Shown piece after piece: positions 1 to 6,737 of a stretch of 7,257 bases of DNA. Under the pieces are notes generated by a model. It did no database searches. It was not told where the DNA came from and saw only the letters and a list, made by a program, of their open reading frames with translations. Each line of letters starts with the position of its first letter. The stretch's first letter is position 1. Position numbers and translations under genes: made by a program. This DNA is from Prolixibacteraceae bacterium (GTDB lineage: Bacteria; Bacteroidota; Bacteroidia; Bacteroidales; Prolixibacteraceae). The stretch covers positions 1 to 7,257 of the forward strand of contig WRIQ01000050.1 of the NCBI GenBank assembly GCA_009782655.1, in the 5' to 3' direction.

Positions 1-95
1 CTCCGAAAGTTCATTCCAACGCACTGCACGTTCTGCGGGCTTCCACCGCCGTTGCGCCAAACCTCATGTTGTAGGCTGGCATGTTAGTTTTGGTA
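1..95. repeat. GC-rich gene-free segment, possible intergenic repeat or cassette end
   Basis: This segment is much richer in GC than the neighbouring 70 bases and the gene at 169-678. It can fold imperfectly: GCACG (26-30) pairs with CGTTGC (50-55) around a one-base bulge, and GCGG (35-38) pairs with CCGC (46-49) across a 7-base loop, leaving 31-34 unpaired. It resembles, from memory only, GC-rich repeats scattered between genes in some Bacteroidota, and the extrahelical base is reminiscent of folded integron attC sites. Canonical attC end motifs were not found. The rest of the edge, to 168, is plain AT-rich DNA with nothing recognisable. Only one copy is in the window, so repeat status is not shown. 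Confidence 0.25.
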
Positions 96-168
96 AAATT
101 CGGTCGAGTATTTTTAAATTTTAAACTGTAAACCAGTTGTATTAAACAAATAAACTCGGGCAAGAAAA

Positions 169-678
169 TTACTTCAGCATTTTCAACACTTCATCAAATT
201 CATTTTTATTTACTGGTTTCAATGTAACTAATTCCCTACTAATTTTAATCCGTATACTACCGTCGTTATCCCAAATCAAGTGCACAATACTCCGATTGCT
301 ATATCCTAAGTCCATTGAAGTTGTGCCTGTACTACCGACCCTTACAACAGGTTGCACATCCCAATGACTAATTTTTTCATTTTCGCCAACGGCTAACATA
401 CATGCGTTACCGCTCAAAGCCATGTATACAATGCCGCCCTCTCCAACTATGCCTTTATAATATTGAACATTAGTTTGCGCTGACACATTGCAAGAAAACA
501 GCGTAATGCAAAGAGCAACACTCAAAATCATTGTGAATGATTTAGTAATGTCAAGTTTTTTTAGATATTTGTTTCTCCTACTCATTTGGCTTTTCAAACT
601 CGCCCCGTTTTTGAAATGGTCTCTGGCTTCCATTGCCCCGCTCTGATTAGCGACTGCTGTTTCGATTGTTAAATTCAT
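169..678 (-). CDS. Small exported protein of unknown function (probable real start at 585)
   Basis: The full reading frame is 169 aa from an ATG at 678, but an internal ATG at 585 (residue 32) is the more likely start. From there the protein has a basic N-region (MSRRNKYLKK), a hydrophobic core (MILSVALCITLF, 50-61) and two possible processing sites. One is signal peptidase I after V-S-A (67, next residue Gln). The other is a lipobox-like L-F-S-C ending at Cys63, which would make a lipoprotein. The first 31 residues look unlike a signal sequence and their DNA can form a hairpin, so they may be an untranslated leader. The mature part of about 100 aa is mostly beta-strand prone, with YYKGIVGEGGIVYMAL, SHWDVQPVVRVG and IRIKISRELVTLKPV. 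No family is recognised. It lies 129 bases after the protease gene, beyond a terminator-like hairpin, and is more AT-rich, so it is probably a separate unit. Confidence 0.72.
   Translation of the reverse strand: MNLTIETAVANQSGAMEARDHFKNGASLKSQMSRRNKYLKKLDITKSFTMILSVALCITLFSCNVSAQTNVQYYKGIVGEGGIVYMALSGNACMLAVGENEKISHWDVQPVVRVGSTGTTSMDLGYSNRSIVHLIWDNDGSIRIKISRELVTLKPVNKNEFDEVLKMLK
592..616 (-). other. Inverted repeat just upstream of the probable start at 585
   Basis: TTTCAAA (610-616 read on the minus strand) pairs perfectly with TTTGAAA (592-598) across an 11-base loop AACGGGGCGAG. The 3' arm ends six bases before the ATG at 585. If translation starts at 585 this would be a 5'-leader hairpin with a G-rich loop next to the ribosome binding region. 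If translation starts at 678 it is coding DNA and the repeat may be chance. The GC-rich loop stands out from the AT-rich surroundings. Confidence 0.3.
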
Positions 679-719
679 AAAAGAATGATAGAACTTGAAA
701 ATTTGGATAAAACAATACC

Positions 720-742
720 GAAAAAGAGCTAATACTCTTTTC
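720..742 (-). terminator. Candidate AT-rich intrinsic terminator
   Basis: On the minus strand AAAAGAG is followed by a 6-base loop and CTCTTTT, then one more T. This is a perfect 7-bp stem (722-728 with 735-741), and its 3' arm is itself the T tract. It lies 66 bases past the stop of the protease gene and before the small exported-protein gene, where an operon end would be expected. The stem is poor in GC, so termination may be weak. A second imperfect hairpin (TTTC and GG paired with CC and GAAA, 787-804) sits directly after the stop codon without a T tract. Confidence 0.4.
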
Positions 743-807
743 GTCTAAAACTTTATGCAAAGATTTTCAAAACTATAAACACGACTTTTCTGGCGAGCCG
801 GAAACTT

Positions 808-3800
808 TTATCCCAGAATCTCTTCCATCTCTTCTTTGTTCAGTTTATTTTTCTCAAGAAGTTGTTCCACAAGGTCGTCTATTTTGTGTTTTCCTTTGGA
901 AATAACCTGAATTGTGTATGCTAGTTCGCGGCTGATGATTTCCGAAATGCGCTGCGTGATTTTCTCGGCCATGGGCCCACGGGTGGCTTCCTCCTCCGAA
1001 AGCACGGCCATGCCGATAGTTTCGTCCATGCCGTATGCGCAAATCATGGCGCGGGCAATGCGTGTTGCGCTTTGCAAATCGCCGGAGGCTCCGCTGGAAA
1101 TTCCGTCTTCGTCGCCGTAGTAAGCTATCTCGGCGGCGCGCCCTCCCAGCGATGTGCGAATACGCCCCAACAACTCTTCGCGGGTTTTCAGGGGCGAGTT
1201 TTCCGTGTCGGCATGTTCCATATATCCGCCATGGCCGCCCCGCGCAACAATGGTCAGGTACGAAGGCGTAGCTCCCGCCAGAAAACACAGATAGGCATGA
1301 CCCGCTTCGTGGCGTGCCACACGTTCAAGGTATTGGCGTCCCCAATCTTTTTTCTCGCCATGGCTGCTCAATTCGAAAGCCTCTTCCAGCAGTTCGTCGT
1401 TTAGCGACTGGTTCTTTTTGGCCGCCGTTCGCGCCGCCAGTTCAATCACCGACTCCAGATTGGCAAGGCTGAAACCTGCGGATCTTCCTGCTAACCTGTC
1501 CATCATGGCATCGGAAACTTCGTTTTTTTCGCGTTTGCGCAGCATCATCCCAAGATATTTTCGGCGGTCGTTTTTATTGGGTAAATCGACTAATATTTTT
1601 CTATCGAAGCGCCTTGCCAGCGCCGCATCGATGACTCCCATGCCACCTTTTCCCTCTTCGATGTCGAAGTTGGTTGCCGCCAACACAAAAACCGGCCGTT
1701 TGGGGTCTACCGAAAAACCATCCATTTCGGTGAGCAGCGCGTTGAGCGCCATCTCTTCGCCGTGCGCCGAACCGGCTTTCCCGCGTGCGCGACCCACGGC
1801 ATCTATTTCGTCGATGAAAACGATTGCAGGCGCATAACGGCGGGCGCGGTTGAATAAATCGCGGACAGCCTCGGGGCCACTGCCCTGATATTTGGTAACA
1901 AAGGCGCTGGCAACCGCCGCGATGAAAGCCACATTTGACTCGCCGGCCATGGCCTTTGCCAGCAACGTTTTTCCCGTTCCCGGAGGGCCGTAGAGCAACA
2001 CGCCCTTGGGAGGTTTTAACCCCAAGGCCGAAAATTTCTTCGGATTTTTCAGAAAATTGATAAAAAACTGCAATTCGTCTTTGGCATCAGTGGCACCTAT
2101 GACGTCGTTGAAGCGTACCTGCGGTTTTTCTACTTCGTCTAATATCCCTCCGGTATCGGCTGCCGACACGGCGCGGCGGATGGCCAGCTCGCGCAGCCTT
2201 ATTGTGGCTTTTGTCTTGTTCTCGGATAGTTTGGGCGCCGTTTCGAAAGAGAGTATTTTGCTTTGCGCCGACAGATTGGCCGCCGTATCCTGAAGATAAG
2301 CCTGCATGGCTATGAGTTTTATTTCGTCGGCCAGCACACCCAGATTTCCCTGCGGCAGCACAAGTTTTCCCCTTGCTCCCGCCCGCACAAAGGCTGTCAG
2401 CAGTTCATTGTCGATTTTAAATTGTTCCGATTCGAGCAGGAAAACAGGCATGTCGGGCAGCCGCTCGCGCAAGGTTTTAAAAAATGTACGTGACTTGTGC
2501 AACGACGAGGCCGCCATGGGAACATTGTCAAAAATATAGATTGTTTTTTCTTCGACAGCGGGTTCTTCACCCCACAGGAGCGTTTCCATCACATCGCCGC
2601 TACGATGGCTGTCGTTGCAAAGTTCCAGAAGCACAAAATTCACGTCGCTTTTTCCCAAAATGAGCAACGCCTGTTCAACATCGTCGGTCATATGAACTTT
2701 CAGTCCGGGCATTTGCTGCTTCGTGTCTTCTGGCAGATGGTTATCGCTGAAAATCAATATTTCAGGTTTTTCGGGATTTTCGAACAGATGTTTCACCTCG
2801 TCGGACAAATTGGCGGTTTCCACTTGAAAATGGATGAATTTCAGGCTTTTCAAAACATCCTCGAAATTGTCGCCCCAAAGGCGGCACAATTTAAAAATTT
2901 CGTTTTTGAAGAACAACTCGGTTTGAGCGCGTAATGTGCGGGCGTCGGCTTGTCCGCCTTCAGCAAAGAGAAGCGTTGAAGCCAGCAAATTATCGGCGGA
3001 AACTTTTATGCCGTATTGCCTTTCGAACAACTCGCCGAAACGCATAAATTCGCGAGCGCTGATTTTCTCCAAATCGTAGGCTTTCAAATGGTTGAACATC
3101 ATCGGGAATCCGGTGGCCAAGCGGGAACAGATGGCGCCGGGGAAAAAGGGTTTTCCGGTTTGAGGATGTTTATCAGTTTCCAGTGCATTGAGAATTACCT
3201 GACGCGACAATCCCGCGGCGTTTGCTTTGGCGTCGCCCTGATAAAGCTGTCGACCTGCATTGCTGGTGAAGATAATTATCGTATCCTTAAACGGAACGGT
3301 TTCGTCCAGAAAATCATCGTGAAGGATGCCAGCATCCAGAATTTGCAGGAACAGATGAATGGTATTAAGGTGTGCCTTTTCGATTTCGTCGAATAGCAAA
3401 ATGCTGTGGGGATTCTCTTTTACGAATCCGGTTAGCAGTCCGGGTTTTGCATCTTTGTAGCTGGGCGCAAAACCAATAAGGTTCATCTGTGCCTGATGAT
3501 CGGCATAACTGCTCATATCGAAACGCCCGAAGGGGATAGAGAGAAGTTCGGCGGCCTGCTCGGCCAAAAAAGTTTTCCCCACACCGGGAGGGCCTGCGAA
3601 AACGAAAATGGCGCGGGGGCGCTTGCGGCTTTCATCGGCGGCGGCTAGCACTTCGGCGCTAAACATTCCTTCGGCAAAGGCATGAACCACATGATCCTGC
3701 CCATACACTTTTTCCAACAATGTGTAGCGCATGTTGCGAATGCGTTGCGTGAGCTGCGGAAGCCAAGCAATTCCCATTTCGCCGGGGTTCGCTTTTGCGG

Positions 3801-4254
3801 GTTTGGGATTCGACTTATCGGCTTTTTTCTCTTCTTTTTCTTTTACATGGAAAGCGGCTTTTATGATGGGCGTGGGCTTTGTCAGCATGACAGTCAATAC
3901 ATTTGTAGCAGTGATGATGTTGTCATCGGCCGATTTTGCCGCCAGCGAAAGAATGACTTCCACACCCGATTTATCGGTTTCCGACGACGATTCACCTTGC
4001 AGTATCTTCCTGAGTTTCAGCCGTCCAGTATCAGATTTTATGTTGGCTTTTTTCAGTAATATGTCGACTCCGGCAATATCATCGTTGAGCTGTTGCTTAT
4101 GCCGCGATGTGGGCGCTATCTCTTCGGCTGTCGCCTCCGATAGTTTCAGCAGAGCCAGAAAAAGATGTTCGGGATACATTTCTTCGGCTTTCAGCGCGAC
4201 CGCTTCCGACCGCGCACGCACCATCACAAATCGCATCGCTGTGTTCAAGTCCAT
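808..4254 (-). CDS. Clp N / ClpB-type AAA+ / receiver-like / FtsH-type AAA+ / M41 metalloprotease fusion
   Basis: This 1148-aa ATP-dependent protease is built from five modules. Residues 1-135 form a Clp N-type domain, followed by a charged linker. Residues 175-460 form a ClpA/ClpB-type AAA+ module with Walker A GPPGVGKT (221-228), Walker B LLFDEIEKAH (286-295), sensor 1 TSN (330-332) and a likely Arg finger R378. Residues 497-650 form a receiver-like fold lacking the usual active residues. Residues 712-945 form an FtsH-type AAA+ module with GPPGTGKT (756-763), IVFIDEID (811-818), sensor N862 and Arg fingers R882 and R885. Residues 965-1148 form an M41 domain with HEAGH (982-986) and the third zinc ligand D1059 in SGASGDLQSAT. 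All residues known to be needed for ATP use and zinc catalysis appear present. Unlike FtsH (roughly 600-650 aa) it has no membrane segment and carries a second motor. The start is supported by alignment with the N-terminus of the protein encoded at 4676-6265. It is the last gene of the tight cluster. I recognise the domains but no named gene, and it should not be labelled ftsH or clpB. Confidence 0.96.
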   Translation of the reverse strand: MDLNTAMRFVMVRARSEAVALKAEEMYPEHLFLALLKLSEATAEEIAPTSRHKQQLNDDIAGVDILLKKANIKSDTGRLKLRKILQGESSSETDKSGVEVILSLAAKSADDNIITATNVLTVMLTKPTPIIKAAFHVKEKEEKKADKSNPKPAKANPGEMGIAWLPQLTQRIRNMRYTLLEKVYGQDHVVHAFAEGMFSAEVLAAADESRKRPRAIFVFAGPPGVGKTFLAEQAAELLSIPFGRFDMSSYADHQAQMNLIGFAPSYKDAKPGLLTGFVKENPHSILLFDEIEKAHLNTIHLFLQILDAGILHDDFLDETVPFKDTIIIFTSNAGRQLYQGDAKANAAGLSRQVILNALETDKHPQTGKPFFPGAICSRLATGFPMMFNHLKAYDLEKISAREFMRFGELFERQYGIKVSADNLLASTLLFAEGGQADARTLRAQTELFFKNEIFKLCRLWGDNFEDVLKSLKFIHFQVETANLSDEVKHLFENPEKPEILIFSDNHLPEDTKQQMPGLKVHMTDDVEQALLILGKSDVNFVLLELCNDSHRSGDVMETLLWGEEPAVEEKTIYIFDNVPMAASSLHKSRTFFKTLRERLPDMPVFLLESEQFKIDNELLTAFVRAGARGKLVLPQGNLGVLADEIKLIAMQAYLQDTAANLSAQSKILSFETAPKLSENKTKATIRLRELAIRRAVSAADTGGILDEVEKPQVRFNDVIGATDAKDELQFFINFLKNPKKFSALGLKPPKGVLLYGPPGTGKTLLAKAMAGESNVAFIAAVASAFVTKYQGSGPEAVRDLFNRARRYAPAIVFIDEIDAVGRARGKAGSAHGEEMALNALLTEMDGFSVDPKRPVFVLAATNFDIEEGKGGMGVIDAALARRFDRKILVDLPNKNDRRKYLGMMLRKREKNEVSDAMMDRLAGRSAGFSLANLESVIELAARTAAKKNQSLNDELLEEAFELSSHGEKKDWGRQYLERVARHEAGHAYLCFLAGATPSYLTIVARGGHGGYMEHADTENSPLKTREELLGRIRTSLGGRAAEIAYYGDEDGISSGASGDLQSATRIARAMICAYGMDETIGMAVLSEEEATRGPMAEKITQRISEIISRELAYTIQVISKGKHKIDDLVEQLLEKNKLNKEEMEEILG

Positions 4255-4270
4255 GAGTTTTTCAATTATA

Positions 4271-4280
4271 GGTTTAAACC
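4271..4280. promoter_or_regulatory. Perfect 10-bp palindrome upstream of the protease gene
   Basis: GGTTTAAACC is perfectly self-complementary and lies 17 to 26 bases before the protease start codon, inside a 44-base intergenic gap. It has no loop, so it would act as a protein-binding half-site pair and not as an RNA hairpin. Symmetry does not extend beyond the 10 bases. A chance occurrence is quite possible in AT-rich DNA. Confidence 0.2.
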
Positions 4281-4298
4281 GCTACTTAGAAAATGATT

Positions 4299-4640
4299 TC
4301 AATTGCCTGACAAATTTTTGCGGAATATGGCGACTATATTTATGCACATTATTATCCAAACAATGATTGATACAACGGTGCTGAACCACCAGAAAATGGT
4401 ATATGCAGTGGTGTGCAACGGCGCCCGCAACAGCCGGTCGTCGAAAAAAGAGAGGATGAAATTTCCGGGCAGATTACCGCCGTGCCAGATACCTCTGAAC
4501 CATCCCGCATTGATGTCGGGGTTGATATCGCATAAAAAATAGGGCAACAACAGTCCCAAAGCAAGCCCGATAAAGGCTCCGACAATACTGGCTGCGGCTG
4601 CGCATCCGGGATTAAGATTTTGATTTGTATTTGCATTCAT
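4299..4640 (-). CDS. Small protein with two membrane segments, unknown function
   Basis: This 113-aa protein has hydrophobic segments at about 14-37 and 79-105, joined by a 40-residue loop. The first carries a glycine zipper (G21, G25, G29), a pattern that favours tight helix packing or oligomers. The loop has the striking sequences WFRGIWHGGNLPGN (47-60) and FILSFFDD (61-68). I recall similar IWHG and SFFDD-like stretches in small bacterial membrane proteins of unknown function but cannot name a family. There is no signal peptide as such, and the short basic tail (FRKN) suggests a cytoplasmic C-terminus and hence also a cytoplasmic N-terminus. It lies 35 bases after the Clp N membrane gene and 44 bases before the fused protease gene. 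This position suggests a subunit, assembly factor or modulator of a membrane complex, in the way small membrane proteins modulate FtsH. That is inference. Confidence 0.85.
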   Translation of the reverse strand: MNANTNQNLNPGCAAAASIVGAFIGLALGLLLPYFLCDINPDINAGWFRGIWHGGNLPGNFILSFFDDRLLRAPLHTTAYTIFWWFSTVVSIIVWIIMCINIVAIFRKNLSGN

Positions 4641-4675
4641 TTTGTTGAAAATTAATGGTTAATATATTTTGATAA

Positions 4676-6265
4676 TTATTCTTTCTTCATGCCAAAATAG
4701 GCGATGATGAGTAGTAACGAAAAAAATCCATAGAGACTGTAAATAAGGATTACCCATTTCTTCAGCGGAAATCCATCGAAATACCAGATTATGAAAAGAC
4801 TCAAAACCGGTATCAAAAAAATCCAATAGAAGTAAAGCAGGGATTCGAACAGCCGTTGCATTTTTGCTTGCGAATTTCGGGCAAAACCAACAGCGCTGCA
4901 TAGCAGAGCCATGCGTATCGCATCCAATCCCAAAAGAAAACCGGCGATGGAAAATGCAGCATGCCAAAAAGCACTCGCATGAAGATTAAAGATATATATA
5001 ATGCTGAATATCAATATAACAGGAAAAAGCACTCGCAACATATATGTAAAAAACATGATGCCGGATGTTCCGTTCAACCGCATCGCGGCGGAATTCATAT
5101 AATTATTTTTTCCTGCCACCGATTTTTGCAGGGCAAGCATTTTTACCATGGCGACAACCAATGCTAAAATTGTGTATGCACAAATGAGAATCTTCGCGTA
5201 GACAGGTAAAATATCCATATCGAGTACCGTGTAAATTGAGAAAACAATGGCCAGCGCATAACCGATATCCATAAAGAAGAGCATAAAAACGGAAAAAGCG
5301 TTGAAACGCCGCCCAATGAGGCTGACGACGCCTCTCAGAATAAAAATAATACCAAATAAGGCAAGCGTGAGCCCCAATACTGCGAGGCCTTTGGCTGCAA
5401 ATTGGTTTTCCTGCGTGGAACCGAAATAGGCAACGGCGGTTCCGACTATGGGTAGAAGCAGTGTCAGCAAGAAATATTTAACGGCTGCCCAAGCCACACC
5501 TCCGCGAAAGTTGATGCCGCAAATTTTTGTGCGGCGGCTGGCTTTTTTCGCTTTTTTGCCCATTCCGCTTCCGCCTTTGTGAATGCGCGACGGCACGGCG
5601 GCATTGACTTTGGGTGTTTCAAAAAATACCGGTTGCGACGGCTTTTCGGGTTGAGGGCGGGGCTGCGGCTTGGGTTTCTCAACCGGCGGCGCAGGTTTTG
5701 GCTGGGGTTTCGGCTCCGGCTCTTTTGGCAGTTCCTCCTTTGCCTTGACTACAGGCTGAGGCGGATTTTCTTCAGCGATGGGATGAAAAAGGGTTGCTTC
5801 CGTATCGTATCCAAACAGGATGGTATCGGCGGGTTCATCAGTCGCTTTGTTTTCAGGGGGAGAAGCTATGGACTGGTTGATCAGCGGAGTGGGTGACAGG
5901 AGAATCAATGTCAAAACATCGGCGGCAAAAACTTCCGGTTTTCCCTGTTTCCCTCCGGCAAGCACCGCTTTTCCCAAAACAATCTTTACATCTTCTTCTG
6001 CCTTTTGCAAATCGGATTGAAGAAGTGAACGGAGTTTTCGTGAAACAGAATCGACATCTATTTTGTTGTATTCAAGTATTTTCACAATCGCGGCAATATC
6101 CTTTTCAGCAGCTTCCCGTGTCTCCGGGTCCTTGGCAATGTCGGCAGCATCTTTTCTGCTTAATTCCAGAATTTCACCAAAAATATGTTCCGTAAATACG
6201 TTGCTTCCGCCAGCCGCTTTCCGAGCCTGAACCAAAACATAGCGCATTGTTAAACTTAAATCCAT
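4676..6265 (-). CDS. Clp N-type domain protein with proline-rich stalk and about eight membrane segments
   Basis: This 529-aa protein has three parts. Residues 1-135 form a Clp N-type helical domain, with MDLSLTMRYVLVQAR at the start, the EH of the first repeat at 26-27, and a second repeat ending in VLTLILLSPTPLI. Residues 168-215 are dominated by Pro, Lys and Glu and should form a stiff extended spacer. A basic patch (KKAKKASRRTK, 237-247) leads into hydrophobic segments at about 262-281, 292-313, 322-348, 352-378, 402-427, 432-459, 476-496 and 503-525. There is no ATPase or protease motif. In Clp ATPases the N-domain binds substrates or adaptors, and here the same fold is placed on a membrane protein. 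The basic patch predicts that the N-domain is cytoplasmic. The domain closely matches the N-terminus of the large protease encoded at 808-4254, which supports this start and suggests that the two proteins work together. A transporter activity cannot be excluded but no transporter family is recognised. Confidence 0.9.
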   Translation of the reverse strand: MDLSLTMRYVLVQARKAAGGSNVFTEHIFGEILELSRKDAADIAKDPETREAAEKDIAAIVKILEYNKIDVDSVSRKLRSLLQSDLQKAEEDVKIVLGKAVLAGGKQGKPEVFAADVLTLILLSPTPLINQSIASPPENKATDEPADTILFGYDTEATLFHPIAEENPPQPVVKAKEELPKEPEPKPQPKPAPPVEKPKPQPRPQPEKPSQPVFFETPKVNAAVPSRIHKGGSGMGKKAKKASRRTKICGINFRGGVAWAAVKYFLLTLLLPIVGTAVAYFGSTQENQFAAKGLAVLGLTLALFGIIFILRGVVSLIGRRFNAFSVFMLFFMDIGYALAIVFSIYTVLDMDILPVYAKILICAYTILALVVAMVKMLALQKSVAGKNNYMNSAAMRLNGTSGIMFFTYMLRVLFPVILIFSIIYIFNLHASAFWHAAFSIAGFLLGLDAIRMALLCSAVGFARNSQAKMQRLFESLLYFYWIFLIPVLSLFIIWYFDGFPLKKWVILIYSLYGFFSLLLIIAYFGMKKE

Positions 6266-6315
6266 ATCATTTTGATTATTAATTTATTGTCATGGCTATT
6301 TGATGCCGGATTCTA

Positions 6316-6693
6316 CTATTTCAACACAAATCCTTTGGGAGCTTTCCCCGAATTCTTTTTGTTATAAGGGCAAATATACAATTTTGTTATTTCTTCACCA
6401 CTCCCATAAATGGTGTATCGGTCGATGATCGACGGAATATTGGGGGCGTGCGTGGAACCTGTTCGTTCGTAAGTGATTTTTATTCCGTCGGTTGTCCAAA
6501 GCCGATTCAGATACAAGGGAATGCCTGCAATGGTATGAACAGGAATTGGATTGGTTACTTCGAGGCCAAACTCACCATGGCCTTCGGGCATAATATCTTC
6601 CCCGTTACCCCTACAGCCTCCGCTGAGTGAGGATACCTTTTCGAACATTTCTATGAGTTCTTGCAGATTGGGTTTTTTGTTCTGATTGTCCAT
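6316..6693 (-). CDS. Small soluble conserved protein of unknown function
   Basis: This 125-aa protein has no signal peptide and no membrane segment, so it is probably cytoplasmic. Residues 1-24 are polar and then helical (LQELIEMFEKV). A Gly-rich stretch follows (SGGCRGNGED), then a compact, mostly beta-strand domain from about residue 37 to the end. Its most conserved-looking elements are GHGEFGLEVTNPIPV (38-52), YLNRLWTTDG (61-70), YERTGS (75-80) and the C-terminal KAPKGFVL. I have seen similar small proteins with a G-EFG-TNPIPV pattern and an aPkGFkL ending, but know of no function. Two cysteines (27 and 108) are present without a metal-binding arrangement. It lies between the WD40 gene (44 bases upstream) and the Clp N membrane gene (50 bases downstream), which suggests co-expression and perhaps a role as an adaptor or cargo. 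That role is inference only. Confidence 0.85.
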   Translation of the reverse strand: MDNQNKKPNLQELIEMFEKVSSLSGGCRGNGEDIMPEGHGEFGLEVTNPIPVHTIAGIPLYLNRLWTTDGIKITYERTGSTHAPNIPSIIDRYTIYGSGEEITKLYICPYNKKNSGKAPKGFVLK

Positions 6694-6737
6694 TAATAAG
6701 TATTTTATTGAGTTTTACAAGGTTATTTGATGTTTTA

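Noticed and set aside
1..87. A short plus-strand open frame running in from the left edge.
   Set aside because: It would encode only 28 residues rich in Cys, Pro and Leu before a stop, has no coding character and more likely reflects GC-rich structured intergenic DNA.
768..775. TAGTTTTG on the minus strand, matching the Bacteroidota -7 promoter pattern TAnnTTTG.
   Set aside because: No TTTG element was found at suitable spacing upstream, and a transcript from here would run straight through the terminator-like hairpin at 720-742.
854..1288. A 144-codon minus-strand frame rich in Arg, His and Gly.
   Set aside because: It overlaps the M41 protease domain in another frame, and the M41 zinc-site residues are encoded in the main frame.
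3450..3480. An L-I-G-F sequence near residue 259 of the protease, resembling the ClpP-binding IGF/IGL loop of Clp unfoldases.
   Set aside because: It aligns with the LIGAPPGYVG segment just before the pore loop, not with the peptidase-docking loop, and the protein carries its own peptidase domain.
3731..4366. A 211-codon open frame on the plus strand, plus several other plus-strand frames inside 808-4254.
   Set aside because: They lie antisense to the protease gene, whose domains are unmistakable, and the translations show no recognisable family features. They are shadows of a long moderately GC-rich gene.
4352..4636. A second minus-strand frame overlapping the 113-aa membrane protein gene.
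   Set aside because: It is out of frame with the protein that has clean membrane segments and operon spacing, and its own translation has no membrane or domain pattern.
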